Shown here: in pieces, positions 43,501-54,789 of the stretch
Layout of the letters: each line of letters begins with the position of its first letter
Position numbering within the stretch: position 1 is the first letter of the stretch
Assembly (NCBI GenBank): GCA_024509875.1
Contig: JAMPIV010019871.1
Span: forward strand, 44,168 to 108,167
Direction: 5' to 3'
Length of the DNA: 64,000 bases
Origin: Oreohelix idahoensis
Lineage: Eukaryota > Mollusca > Gastropoda > Stylommatophora > Oreohelicidae
The notes under the pieces: model-generated
Seen by the model: only the letters and a program-made list of their open reading frames with translations
The model's database searches: none
Told to the model about the DNA's origin: nothing
Made by a program: the position numbers and the translations under genes

Positions 43501-44991
43501 CTGATTTTAGAAGCAAGCAATTCATTTTCTATCGCGCATCTCTTGGGGTCTCTTGGGGAAGATAACACGGAATATGGCTACTGATACCTCTGGCATGTCG
43601 TAAGAGGCGACTAATATGTGGTTGTGCATGGGACAAGCAACTTTATAACATGCAACAATCGCTACAGCCAACAACAGCAGTAAGAGCATATAACGCCTTA
43701 ATGTAGGCTTCCTAAAGGGTAACAGTTGCAGTGGCTGACCCGTGCTACATAAGGAGCGAAAGGGCAACGGAATCCATTGCTGGAATATAGTGTAACAACA
43801 GAAAAGACTGAAACACAAAGAGACAGAAGAGGGCACCGAGAGAAGACATTGAACACCTTTACGTTGTGACATGGAACGAGACCATCAAGAGAACTGATAA
43901 CTAGAACTAGGTACATTAAGTTGTGGAGATACATAATCACCTACACTAACAGGCACGGACAGTACTTTGAAAAAAAAAAACAATATTTCCCTATATCACG
44001 ATGGACAGTGGCAGAATCAGTTCACCAAATTTCCGCCCTGTGAGAACTTTGAAAACACACGTGCTACAAAGTGTACGCGATGTCCACGAGTTTTATTCAA
44101 TAATGGTTCCATTGTGCCCATCACGAGACGTGACGTTCTGTCGCGCGGGAAAACCTGCACCAATCAGCGGGTAAACATCAAACTAATGCTACAGGAGTCT
44201 TGTTATTGGTAATGGAGAGCGCTAAACATAGAGTACTCATCCAACAAAGCACATGTCGATATAACCCCATCAAAGTGACCATCATGAGTACTTTAGTGCG
44301 TCGCCAGACGACGATGCAGTATTTGTTCATTCCGTGAGATTTCTAAACTGAATGTTTGCTGTTGTCCGTCAAACTTTGAACTTTGTATTCATGACACCAC
44401 ATATTATATTTCGGTAATTGGGAATAAACTCACGATATTCATTAAAACCTTGTGGCCACGAATAACATGTTTCGTGTGGAGAGATCAAGTGACATAGGAA
44501 CGAATGTTAATAAAAGTAATTTTTGTAATTTATTACATTCGGGAATTCACAAGAAGGGAACCCGGCGTGTGCTATCAGCACACAACTCATACGCGAGCTG
44601 GCGTATTTAACCGTACCTGGTCATGTGTCCACCAAGATTAAGTGATATTAGGAGCTGACGCTAAAACCTTGGCGAGATGTTCCTTTTAGTAATTGTCAAT
44701 AAATGGTACTTTGACCCTTACTAAAAACACAAAGATCTAATGTAATATTTCATAAATGAAAGGTTACATTACTTTGTCGGAAAGTAGGACATTCGAGAGA
44801 CAGATTTGCCCTGTCACGTTTGATTGGTTTGAGTGCAATCGAATTCTGCGGTTCGTGATTATATGAATAATTACTGTTGTAACTTGAAACAAATTTCTTG
44901 TCTAATTTTTGCCCTTGTTCTAGTCTCGTATATGATCTGACAAGATTAAAATTTTGCCCGTGCAGAGTAGGAAGACCACTACAGTGGCGTA
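43501..44991. other. No recognisable gene
   Basis: About 1.5 kb without a coding frame or element edge that I recognise. The frames at 43522-43872 and 43967-44212 carry no motif. Confidence 0.4.
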
Positions 44992-46483
44992 ACTAAGGGA
45001 AGGTGAAAGGCGCCGAGGCTAATCGAGATTCACCTTTCGGGGGAGAGGTGGGAGATAGCTTGTGTTTATAAATACAAATTGAAGCAGTTTTTCTTGGTTC
45101 TATTCATTTTGTTCTAGCTTAGAAACACAAAATTCTGACGTCATTGTTATATTTTCCGCATTCATAACAAAATACGGGTTGTAACCAGGGCCGACTTTTG
45201 GGCGGTGCGGTCGCATCGGACCCCGACTTTGGCACACTAACAAGAGCCAGGAACCCAATAATACTTAAAACAGCTACTTTAGAGACTATAGATAGCTACC
45301 CTAGCACTGCAATGTATGCATACACAGATGGCTCAATATTCAAGGCCACCATAAATGCTGGACTTGGAGCGTATGTGAAATACCCAAATAGCAGCACACT
45401 AGACATGTATGAACCGTGCGGAGAATTCTGTACTAACTACCAAGCAGAGATTACAGCAATAATCACCACACTCACAGCAACAGACAGCCAATTGAAACAA
45501 GAAGTCCATATGCCGTCAGATATCATAATCTTCACTGATTCAAAATCAGCGCTTCAGGCTTTAGAAGAATACCTCCAAACTGAAATAAAAAAATAATACA
45601 GCTGACCGAAACAATTGACAATCTGCTAACAAAATACGACATCAAAGTCACTCGCCAGTTGATACCAGGGAACACAGACATACCAGGCAACGATAAAGCA
45701 GACAGACTAGCAAAACTAGGAGCAAGCATGGTTCAAACAAACACTCCAGCAAACATACATACAGCTAAACAAATACTCCAAAACAACTTCAAAGAGGAAT
45801 GGCTGAACCTGGGCAAAAGGTCCTACTGGACGTGCCTTGTATAAAGAAATGGCCCATCCCAACAAAAATGACAACATTAATAACTTACGATGTAAGGAGC
45901 AGAGCACAATCTTCCAAGTAAGAACAGAACACACCAGACTCAACAAGCACTTAAACAAATCAAACCCCACACATGAGCCTAATTGCCGCAACTGTTCCCA
46001 TCCGCATGAGACAGTTCAGCTTGTGCTGCTCTCTTGCTCAAGACCCTCCACAGAAAGACAACAGCTATTGCCGGGCTCCCCAACAATCACAAACACTCTA
46101 TACAGCACCACTCAACAACTACAGAACACATGCAAATTCTTCAGCTTGGCATTGACTGCTATAGAGCGACGAGCTCAGCAGCCCTAGTTAATGAACAACA
46201 ACAACACCGACTTTGGGTTGGCACCGACATGTATTAAAAACATTTTTTTTTTTAATTGACAACTTCACAGTAAATAATTATTTGCTTATATGAAAGTGGG
46301 CGCCATAATGAGACCTCACATAACCTTGAAAACTCTCTAGGTTCTGCTCTGGTTGCAACTTCAGACAAATAGAATGGCTGTGATGTCGCTTGATCAAAGA
46401 AATATAACTGGTGCCCACATTCGACTGTAGTTAACAACATTCGTCACTTACCCCATGAGTCAAACTATCTAGCTACGCCACTG
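44992..46483. mobile_element. hAT-like ends enclosing a LINE fragment
   Basis: CAGTGGCGTAACTAAG at 44992 and its near-inverse (CTAGCTACGCCACTG, ending 46483) form an inverted pair of the same family as 32049-33330. The adjacent eight bases differ (GACCACTA left, CAGGCTAG right), so there is no target duplication. Either the flanks have changed or the ends belong to two elements. A second hAT-like start, CAGGGCCGA, occurs at 45187. Inside is the RNase H LINE fragment. Confidence 0.55.
45198..46187 (+). pseudogene. LINE C-terminal RNase H domain and zinc-like tail
   Basis: Frame 45198-45596 carries an RNase H domain: YTDGSI (first D), YQAEITAI (E) and FTDSKSALQAL (D). The last part, IPGNTDIPGNDKADRLAK, is in another frame from about 45659, after a run of A near 45586. 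A third frame (45837-46187) has the usual C-terminal C-x2-C-x3-H-type segment (CRNCSHPHET). RNase H after RT occurs in I-, R1- and Jockey-group-related LINEs. The RT is absent, so this is a 3' fragment; at least two frameshifts. Confidence 0.82.
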
Positions 46484-46785
46484 CAGGCTAGTATTCAAGG
46501 AGATACAGTTTTCGATAGCAGTCTGGAAGGAAACAATTTAAGAATTTTCAAGAAATTAGCTACAAATTAGTATGTCTTTTTCAGCGTACAGCATAACTGC
46601 CTTGGGCCGTACAGCATGTTTATTAGGTCTCTCTCACTATTTCACAATGTGAATTAGCAAAAATTAATTTCAATTTTATCCTTCAATTAGCAAATGACAT
46701 TCCAATAAAATTCACAAAATGATACCTTTAAAACCAAGTTGTATTCACAGTTAATACCCAGTACGTGGATATCGAATGATCATCA
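46484..46785. other. No recognisable gene
   Basis: About 0.3 kb of AT-rich DNA without a feature. Confidence 0.4.
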
Positions 46786-47520
46786 TCAGGTGTCATCTTC
46801 ACAACGAAGGTCGGCTGCAATGGATCTCCAACGTCTTCTGTCTCTTGTCTTGATGGTTCACTCTGACAGACTCTTTCCTGTCTCTTGTCTTGATGGTTCA
46901 CTCTGATAGACTCTTTCCTGTCTCTTGTCTTGATGGTTCACTCTGACAGACTCTTTCCTGCCTCTTGTCTTGATGGTTCACTCTGATAGACTCTTTCCTG
47001 TCTCTTGTCTTGATGGTTCACTCTGATAGACTCTTTCCTGTCTCTTGTCTTGATGGTTCACTCTGATAGACTCTTTCCTGTCACTTGTCTTTATGGTTCA
47101 CTCTGATAGACTCTTTCCTGTCTCTTGTCTTGATGGTTCACTCTGATAGACTCTTTCCTGTCTCTTGTCTTGGTGGTTCACTCTGATAGACTCTTTCCTG
47201 TCTCTTGTCTTGATGGTTCACTCTGATAGACTCTTTCCTGTCCATTTCTTGATGGTATCTTCCCACTTATAACGCTGTCCTCTTGAACGTTTGTCTTAAA
47301 CTCTTCTCTCCATTAGGGTCTTCAACAACATTTTATGTCTTTTTAAATTGCCAAAATACTTGAGCTGTCTATTTTAGATCTTCATTAATTCTCTTTTCAT
47401 TTCTAGGTTTTCTACGACCTCTTTATTTGCTTCTTCTCTTTCCAGTCTTCTAAATATCCACATCTGGAGAGCCTCAGTTCATACTTCTAATTGGTTGTTC
47501 ATTGTCCGTGTTTCAACAAC
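46786..47520 (-). pseudogene. LINE 3' coding end, antisense, carrying a minisatellite
   Basis: On the minus strand the order is an LRMWIFRRLE-like start, a YFG-type motif, a GKRSRGQRYKWED-type motif, then the repeat, then RWRSIAADLRCEDDT and a stop at 46786. This is the usual C-terminus of RTE-type LINE proteins, with several frameshifts. The 40-base array at 46841-47240 replaces a single NHQDKRQ-type segment. A second, unexpanded copy lies at 47570-48060. Confidence 0.72.
46841..47240. repeat. 40-base tandem repeat, exactly 10 units
   Basis: The unit TCTCTTGTCTTGATGGTTCA followed by CTCTGATAGACTCTTTCCTG recurs with period 40 from 46841 to 47240, with few substitutions. It lies inside a LINE coding end. 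Forty is not a multiple of three, so the array breaks that frame. Confidence 0.93.
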
Positions 47521-47569
47521 AAACAGTAATGATGAATATATATATAAACATTTGATGAGTGATATTAAG

Positions 47570-48060
47570 AGTCAAATCCGCATCGAAGATCGACATTAAT
47601 AAACACGCAACTATTTCTGTCTCTTGCCTTGAATGCACACTCCGATAGATTGTTGTCTGTCCATCATTTGCTAACGGTGCCGCGGTAGCATAGTGGCTAG
47701 TGCACTGGCTTCCTAGCGCAGTGGTCTATGGTTCGATCCCCAGATGAGGTGGGAATATTTTTAGGCCACAAACGGCTCCTGGATCGACCAAGCCCCAAAT
47801 GGGTACCACAGCAACTCTGGGAAGGTTAAGGCGGCCGGCGTGATGCCGACCACATCACCCTTAGTGTGCCGACGGTCAAGATAATACCATATTCCCAATA
47901 TGCCTCAATGGGCGTGTAACGGGTTCCTTTACCTTTTTTTTTTAACCATCATTTGCTGGTTCCTTCCCGCATTTAAAACGGTCATTCTCCTGCCCGTTTG
48001 TCTTAAAATGTCCGTCTATTACTCAACACAAACGTTTCTTTTATCCACGACAATGCCGTG
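47570..48060 (-). pseudogene. Second LINE 3' end, unexpanded, split by a SINE
   Basis: Segments such as TCTGTCTCTTGCCTTGAATG, CCATCATTTGCTGGTTCCTTC and GTTTGTCTTAAAATGTCCGTC follow the same order as in 46786-47320 but contain only one copy of the 40-base unit. The SINE at 47673-47945 interrupts it. Too degenerate to read as protein. Confidence 0.6.
47673..47945 (+). mobile_element. tRNA-derived SINE
   Basis: Flanked by the 12-base duplication CCATCATTTGCT (47661-47672 and 47946-47957). The head has an A-box-like TAGCATAGTGGCTAGTGC near 47685 and a perfect-looking B box GGTTCGATCCC near 47730. The 3' end is a T-rich run (CCTTTTTTTTTTAA) instead of an A tail. The body differs from the SINE at 25676, so this is a different family. 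Confidence 0.87.
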
Positions 48061-48374
48061 GTGGTTTTCCTTGACTTCCGTCGGTTTATATACGGAATGC
48101 TCCTCCAGCCTATGACTAAAATGTCTGGCCTAAAAGACAGTGAGATGTATTTACATTAATGAGCTCCATATCAGCTTTAGAGATGTTTTGATCATCCGCT
48201 GTTTATCGATAAACATTTATATCTAAAGGTAGGTACCATCCACCTGGTAGAATTAAAGAACAATCTCCCTCGTTAGAGATCAAAATTAAATCTATTTTCC
48301 CGAATATTTTATTTTTATCTGATTTGGGTCATTGCTTTCCTTGTGTATATCCAGTGTTGAAGATAGAAATTTGC
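48061..48374. other. No recognisable gene
   Basis: About 0.3 kb of AT-rich sequence without a feature. Confidence 0.4.
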
Positions 48375-48436
48375 ACAACTATAAGTAACAGATCGAGTAT
48401 TGGGCAACTTTGAAATTCACAAGTAAACACGCATTT

Positions 48437-48754
48437 TTAATACAAGACTGGAAACTTAAGGAAAGTTCCAGCTGAAGCAGGGGTTATTTTTATCCGACTC
48501 TGTTTAAAGTATGGCGCTAGGGTTATATCGTCCTTCTGCGCTTGCCGTAACTCTGCCTTGCTACACAGAAATGTCGAGTTGAGGTACGAGTTATCCAATG
48601 TTGCCTGTTGGGTACTCTGCTCAAACTCTTTCTGGGCAGTTTCATCCTTCTGGTTGTCCGGATTATGGCGAACAGAGCAATCTTCCCCAAATTGTCTAAC
48701 ATCGTTTCGCAATCCTGGCCAGAAGTAATTCAGGGAAATATGCCTTACCATCAT
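48437..48754 (-). pseudogene. Gypsy integrase zinc-domain fragment, rearranged
   Basis: The minus-strand frame begins RHISLNYFWPGLRNDV, part of an integrase zinc domain, and is followed by KAELRQAQKDD, which normally lies before that domain (as in the frame at 1323, where ELRQAQ comes first). The order is therefore switched. The frame ends where the segment shared with 29447 begins (about 48460), which suggests a chimeric junction. Confidence 0.65.
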
Positions 48755-48981
48755 ATGAACATTTAATGGGATGGGGTAGGGTTAAATGCATTTCTTGCAT
48801 TAGGCGGGTTCGAAAGGGGAGTGGGACAACTAACTGCCTCTTATTCCCCAACCGTCTATAGACCAAACCTTTATCCCTGTAAAATGCTCCCTTAGGAGTA
48901 TGGGAGTAATTGCCATAAAGTAAGGCTTTAGGGTGTTATCGGCGCTTTGCGCCTGCTTCAGCTTCAAAATATTCGGGCTGT

Positions 48982-49400
48982 TTAAAGATAAGAGCTCAGG
49001 GGCCGCTGGGGCGTTTCCTGTGTTCTCTCTCTCTCTTGTGTCGACTTGGAGTCACGTGAGGGATCTCCAAGAAACACGCATTTCCTCCCTAGAATGAGAG
49101 GGTAGACTAGATCGTCTACTACTGCTGCATTAATTTTGCTCCGTACATGTCGGGTTGAAACATCAATTTCCGCAACTGGAAGAGTCATAGGCTTTATGCT
49201 CTTCCGGGGCCCTGTATTTCTACAGTTTCACCAATGTATTGGTGGGCCTTCACCAAAGATGGGGAAACAAAAACGGAATTTTCGAGACCCGAATCATACA
49301 AGCACCGTAGGGTTTGGTTACCCACGGTTACTTGCTTAGTAATAGAAAGGTGGCTGGAATTTTGTTCATATGCCTGGGGGCCATGTTTCTCTATCGGCCC
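48982..49400 (-). pseudogene. Gypsy protease remnant
   Basis: The minus-strand frame 49188-48982 has LPVAEIDV and a LVYPLILGRKCVFLGD-type C-terminal protease segment. Just upstream, in another frame near 49300-49350, is a CLYDSGLENSVFVSPSLV segment with the catalytic D-S-G. So this relative of the element at 1-7026 keeps the triad lost there. At least one frameshift. Confidence 0.7.
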
Positions 49401-49405
49401 CCTGA

Positions 49406-50570
49406 TCAGGCAAGCGACATTATAAGGGCCTGCCTTATACCTCTGACAGTCCGATGTGAAGGGTGTGTCAGATTTGCACGCCTTACAATATCGTCTTCCA
49501 TTTCCCTGGGCTGAATTACTCTGTTTCTGCCTATGGTGATCCTGTGGTTGTTGTTGCTGTTGTGTCGTGTTGTGTGAGGTGTTGGTCGTACTCTTGGAGT
49601 CAGTGAAGAGGCACTCCTCTCGTTTGGGGTGACTTTCGTGTGGGCGCCTTTTGCCGGGGTCACTTCCGACTGGGCGCTCTGGTACCGATCAGCAAACAGT
49701 ACCACCTGATCAAGATTTTCGGCCCCGTGCTTAGCCAGGAACCGTCTCATGTCTGGGATGAGAGAATCCTTGAATTGCTCCACGATAATCACTTCTTGTA
49801 ATCACTCGTACGATTCGTCGAAGGCGCTTAGTGATCCCCACTTCTCCAAGTACATAGCCAGACGTGTAGCAAACTGCTTATACGACTCGTCTTTTTGCCT
49901 CTTAGCCTCCCGGAATTTGCACTGAAATGTTTGTGCGTTCAACTGAAAACGTTCAAAGCAGGGCTTTCTTCAACAAATCATAATTGTTGTTGTCTTCCGG
50001 CGCCATTTTGAGGAAAACGTCGTAAGCAGGTCCTCACAGACTGTGAGATAGCTTCATGTTGTATCTCTCTATTTAATCCATAGGCGGCAGCTAAAGACTC
50101 AAACCTAGCAAGATAAATGTCTATTTCATCTGAAGCCTCAGAGTAGACATCCAACTGAAAAGAGGCTGCGCTTGGAACTACCACGTGAAAAATATTCCCC
50201 GCATCACTACCTTGAGAGCTCCCCGACCCATTTGTGCTAGAGCTGGATTCGATTCTTCTTCCTTCAATCTCTAGTTCTTTAAGTCTTAGTGCGTGAGCTC
50301 TGTCGGACTGTTCCTTCCTTTCTGTGTAGGCTCTGTCGGCTTCCCTTTCGGCCTTTAGTCTATCAGCCCGTTCCTTCTCAAAAGCTCTTTGCTTTTCAGC
50401 CTTCTGCTCCTCAAAAGCTCTTTGCTTTTCCTTCTCTTCTTTTTCGTGTTCCCGTTGCTTCTCCTTCTCTTACCTTTCTAATGTTCTCTCTTCTCGGGCC
50501 GCGGCTGTCTCGGCTTCTATCCTGTCTTTATTTTCTTTCATCCGTTTCTCATTTTCTGTCACAATGAGCA
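49406..50570 (-). pseudogene. gag: Gypsy gag remnant
   Basis: Minus strand. From about 50570 a charged coiled coil (EKEKQREHEKEEKEKQR) is broken by one stop. The capsid-like start follows (EIDIYLARFESLAAAYG, 50184-49978), then a frameshifted middle (YKQFATRLAMYLEKWG) and a further piece 49792-49406 (IVEQFKDSLIPDMRRFL, VVLFADRYQSAQ). A zinc knuckle with the histidine replaced (CKACKSDTPFTSDC) is in a neighbouring frame near 49460. It resembles the element at 1-7026 but retains the capsid region. No LTR pair was found. Confidence 0.72.
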
Positions 50571-53430
50571 AACCCACATGTCACGTGAAAGATAATTTAT
50601 TTTACCATCTTGTCCATAATTTGATTACTCCTTTATATGTTCTGTTTTCCGAGACATTTTGTATTTTCGTTTCTTTCATATTCTACCTACATTTTTTCAC
50701 CTTCTCAACCCCACTCGAGGTTGTTTACGCTGGCCAGCTGCGGTCAGCTAACGCTAGACGTAATGTTATCTAAACGCACCTGTTCGACCAGAGAAACATT
50801 TCTCGCGTCCGCTTTAAGTGTTAGAACGAGCCTAAGACGGTTTCTGTGAAAGAAACGGTTCGTTAGCGGCGGGTAACCTCTGTGGTCCCAACAGGGGAAT
50901 TTCTCTGGTCGCTTTAAAACGTTTGATGACGAGCGGCTGGTACCCTTTGAGGCCTGGGTAACGAGTGTGATCTGTTTCAGGGGAAGATAACAACCCGCGG
51001 TCAGTCTTTGGGTTTTCGCCCCTTAGACAAGATAGAGCATAATGTTATGCATTTCTCTACCTGGGGAACTTTCGCACGATTTCTTTTGTCTTACTCTAGA
51101 TTACGTCTTTCGCCGAACTTCTGTAGAAATACGCACGCCAGGTGTTCGGGGGGAGCGTCCCTTGTGATCTATAAGAGTAGACTGGGTTTAATAGACAAAG
51201 ACATTCGTAAATATTCCTGGCCCGTAGATGACCATCATGAGATAAGGCAAACTTTAACACAGTACTAGAATGTGTTTGCCTATGTTCTAGTCATTTTTCG
51301 GGGTGAGTTGACATATCTTATAATTATAATATTAGATTCATGTTAGCTTTTATATATATATCTGTTAGGGAAGTGAATTTATTTCTGAGGACTTCTCCTA
51401 GTAATTTATTCAGTGATAAGGTAGCGCTGTCTACGGCCTATTAAGTGGTGCTTAAACTGTTACGGTTTATCATGGGTTAAATGTTAAACTTACAATAACA
51501 GATATTAGGCGTAGAATCAGTCCACGAATGCTTACCATTGGGTTAAGAGTCAGCAAAATTAACTGTCATTTCTGTAAGATAATGTCAGGTGTGGATGGTG
51601 CACTTAGAAACTGAATAGTGAGATGCAGGTAATAACTCTGGATTATAGGAGATAGTCACTTATTCCTTTTGATAGATATTTCTAGTGGCAAGGGAGGATC
51701 ATTTTATGCTTACTTGTGTGGCTAGGCACTAGTCTATAACTTTCACTGAAAGCAGTCACCAGGCATAGATATAATTATATCGTATGATCTAGCCACAACT
51801 GTATTATTATAGCAAGAACATTGCATTTTCTTTGTACTCAGTTTGTGGAATATTAATATATTTTCCCAAGGGGACATACGATTTATTTGTGTAATGTCAA
51901 ATGCTGTAATCTGTTTATGTAAATTCATTTAATGTTGTAAGATGAATAAGCATATTCATTTAACTGTAACTACAGGTTAGGTTTCCTGTATGTTGAGATT
52001 GGGAGAAGAGGAGTAGATTGTTGCTGTCAGAACAGTTACTGACAGGTACCTGGGTGTGCAAAAGATATTAAGCCTATGCGGGCGCGTATTGATATTGATA
52101 TTTTTAAGGAACAGGAGACATGGTTAAAGACAGCCCTATACTATCATAGCAATAACTACAATAAATTTAATCCCATAGTGGAGCGAAACTTTCTGTATAA
52201 AGTTAGTGTGATTTATTATTTGCTTGATGTAAAAGGGTGTCTCGTTTTGGTCTCAGTTTCAGGGAGACCGTGTCCTCAAGTACTTCTTCTGGTGTATTTC
52301 CTGGATACTTCCTGGAGCTAGTACATTTGGTCTCCGAAAAGCAGACAGGCTGTCGCCCAGTTCAATCAGTTGGTCAACAGGAGATAAACAGCGTCCCCCA
52401 GCCCAACTCGCGCCAGTAGGGGGGGTCACCAACGATAGCGCCTATACAGTGATGTTATTCAGGTTAATTCCATCACCGATGGAGGATATATACGAAACAC
52501 CACTTACTGGAGTTACTTCAGCTGTTCCCCGAAAACCGAAGGACTGTCACTCGATTATTTATCTCTTTGTGTTCTACAGGTTTTATGAATGGTGATCTGT
52601 GTGTGTGGTTGTTGGTGTATATGATTATTGATGAATATTTGATTATTGATGTAATTTTATGTTGTTGTGATGATATGCATTATTTTCATGCTTTTCTACT
52701 TTAATAAATTTTACACATTTATTAATGCGCTGTTCACGACCTTTCCATCCATATTTGTATTTTTAGCTCTTTACTATAATCTCTATGTATGATAAGAGAA
52801 AAGAGTTGAGAGCAGGAGATGCTTAGACAGACATAAGTGAGTTGAGGCTTGGAGAAAGAGATCATTTGAATAAATCTTCTTCCAGGTTGTCTCAAGTCCA
52901 TCTCCTATTTACACCTTATCTAAAGTGTAATCTATAACTCTGTCAGTCCACTATCCCTTGTCGATTTCACTACTGTTGTCCAACTCGACAAATACTCTAC
53001 ACTCTAACTCAACCACGACACCACATTGGTCTTCACCTGCTCTAATCTCAGCAAATCTGTGCCGCATCAAGCAAAATGTGATTGTTATCACCTACAAGGA
53101 GTGTCAAAATGATTTGACAATATCACATATCTGCTAAAAATCTGCATTTACAGAAAGAAAAAAAGAAAGTGTGACAATTGAAAGCATGCAATAAAATCCG
53201 TACCACAAATGTACCGTTTACTGCCGTAGTGAAACAGAGATTAGGAAGAAGAAGGGGTCGCCCAATCCATTCTTTGACACCAAAGACCTTTTCCACGAAT
53301 GGTACTGGTGTCGGCCATATGCGCTTTCTCTGTTTCACATATGTTGGGTATGTTCAGCAGTAGTAATTCTTTCTCTTTGCCTCTGTGTAGCCCAGTGGAA
53401 TTCTACGGGGTTAGCGACATTTTGCTTACT
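50571..53430. other. No recognisable gene
   Basis: About 2.9 kb. Part may be the leader or LTR of the antisense gypsy remnant. On the minus strand a TGGCGCGAGTTGGGC near 52400 could be a primer site, but no second LTR supports this. 53270-53340 shares short wording (GAATGGTACT, GCCATATG, TTTCTCTGTTTC-type) with 57860-57920, perhaps a common LINE 3' end. Confidence 0.35.
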
Positions 53431-53529
53431 TTTTAATGACGTCACCATCAAGTGACGTACGTTGTACTGTTTCGTTAGGCCTGTGGCCCAGTGCATCCAA
53501 TTTCAACGTCAGGTTGCCTTCCTTAGTCT

Positions 53530-53768
53530 TTGATTGTGCCCAGCCTACATGCAAGGCAGCTGTGTCGTCTCTCTGTTTGACTGTGCCCAGCCTTCCCACA
53601 AGGCAGCTGTGTCGTCTCTCTGTTTGACTGTGCCAGCCTACATGCAAGGCAGCTGTGTCGTCTCTCTGTTTGACTGTGCCCAGCCTACATGCAAGGCAGC
53701 TGTGTCGTCTCTCTGTTTGACTGTGCCCAGCCTTCCCACAAGGCAGCTGTGTCGTCTCTCTGTTTGAC
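53530..53768. repeat. 47-base tandem repeat, 5 units
   Basis: The unit CTGTGCCCAGCCTACATGC or CTTCCCACA variant followed by AAGGCAGCTGTGTCGTCTC and TCTGTTTGA recurs with period 47. One unit lacks one C. CCTACATGC and CCTTCCCAC variants are mixed along the array. Confidence 0.9.
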
Positions 53769-53769
53769 T

Positions 53770-54240
53770 GGTTTCTAAAAAATAAAAATAAAAATGAAGA
53801 AAACCGCTACAGTCAAAAGTGAAGTCGTCATTTTGGCAGGGGAAGATCACTGCGTTATCTGTATAATGTTCAATCCACATTCATGCCAGCAACTGGGGCT
53901 GAAAGGACATTCAAGAATAAAGCCGCCTAAAAGAGTAAGTAAAGAAGCGGAGAAAGAATCGAGCCATCTGTAAAACAAACTTAGTGGGCTGTGAATTTCA
54001 GTGAAGTCAATTTATATAAAGCAAAACTATTACTTTCACAAGTGTCTGAAGTTGGCCAAATGGTTAAAGCCAGAATAAAAATTGCAACCACGTTGGAATG
54101 AGTTTAACTCCTACCGCAGGCCCGAGGAAGGCAGAGGAAGTATATAAAGATTATACTTGGGAGTCATGACCCAACTGGGCCCACCCTCATAGAGCGTTCA
54201 GAATGTAAAGGGGCCGAAACACTAGTCTAAGAGGGGGTTA
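53770..54240. other. No recognisable gene
   Basis: About 0.5 kb between two arrays, without a recognisable feature. Confidence 0.4.
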
Positions 54241-54630
54241 CTTCTGATTATCAGATTGTCTCCTGTTGTAATGTTCTGTCTGATGGTCAGATTGTCTCCT
54301 GTTGTAATGTTCTGTCTGGTGATCAGATTGTCTCCTGTTGTAATGTTCTGTCTGGTGGTCAGATTGTCTCCTGTTGTAATGTTCTGTCTGATGGTCAGAT
54401 TGTCTCCTGTTGTAATGTTCTGTCTGATGGTCAGATTGTCTCCTGTTGTAATGTTCTGTCTGATGGTCAGATTGTGTCCTGTTGTAATGTTCTGTCTGAT
54501 GGTCAGATTGTCTCCTGTTGTAATGTTCTGTCTGATGATCAGATTGTCTCCTGTTGTAATGTTCTGTCTGATGATCAGATTGTCTCCTGTTGTAATGTTC
54601 TGTCTGATGATCAGATTGTCTCCTGTTGTA
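54241..54630. repeat. 36-base tandem repeat A, about 11 units
   Basis: The unit TCAGATTGTCTCCTGTTGTA followed by ATGTTCTGTCTGATGG recurs with period 36 and little variation. Since 36 is divisible by three, both strands have long open frames here; these are artefacts. The array ends in GAGAGAAAAA and a run of 13 G. Confidence 0.93.
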
Positions 54631-54789
54631 GAGAGAAAAAGGGGGGGGGGGGGAGTATGAAATCATTAGGAACCACTAGTTCTGAACAAAATTGCACCAA
54701 TTATATCCCCTGTGCTGGAAGCGAAACCGATACCTCCAGAATTAGAGGTGGACGCCATATCTCTTAGCCACTCAGCCCAGATTGTTGCC

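Noticed and set aside
46841..47240. CRISPR array
   Set aside because: Units are head-to-tail with no unique spacers, and the DNA is clearly eukaryotic; it is a minisatellite. The same holds for the other arrays.
47685..47745. tRNA gene
   Set aside because: Good B box, but it is the head of a 273-base element flanked by a 12-base duplication.
52395..52425. Minus-strand TGGCGCGAGTTGGGC as primer site of the antisense gypsy remnant
   Set aside because: No paired LTR was found and it lies about 1.8 kb from gag; not supported enough to annotate.
54238..54666. Open frames on both strands (134 and 142 codons)
   Set aside because: Period 36 is divisible by three, so a stop-free unit stays open on both strands; this is array structure, not coding.
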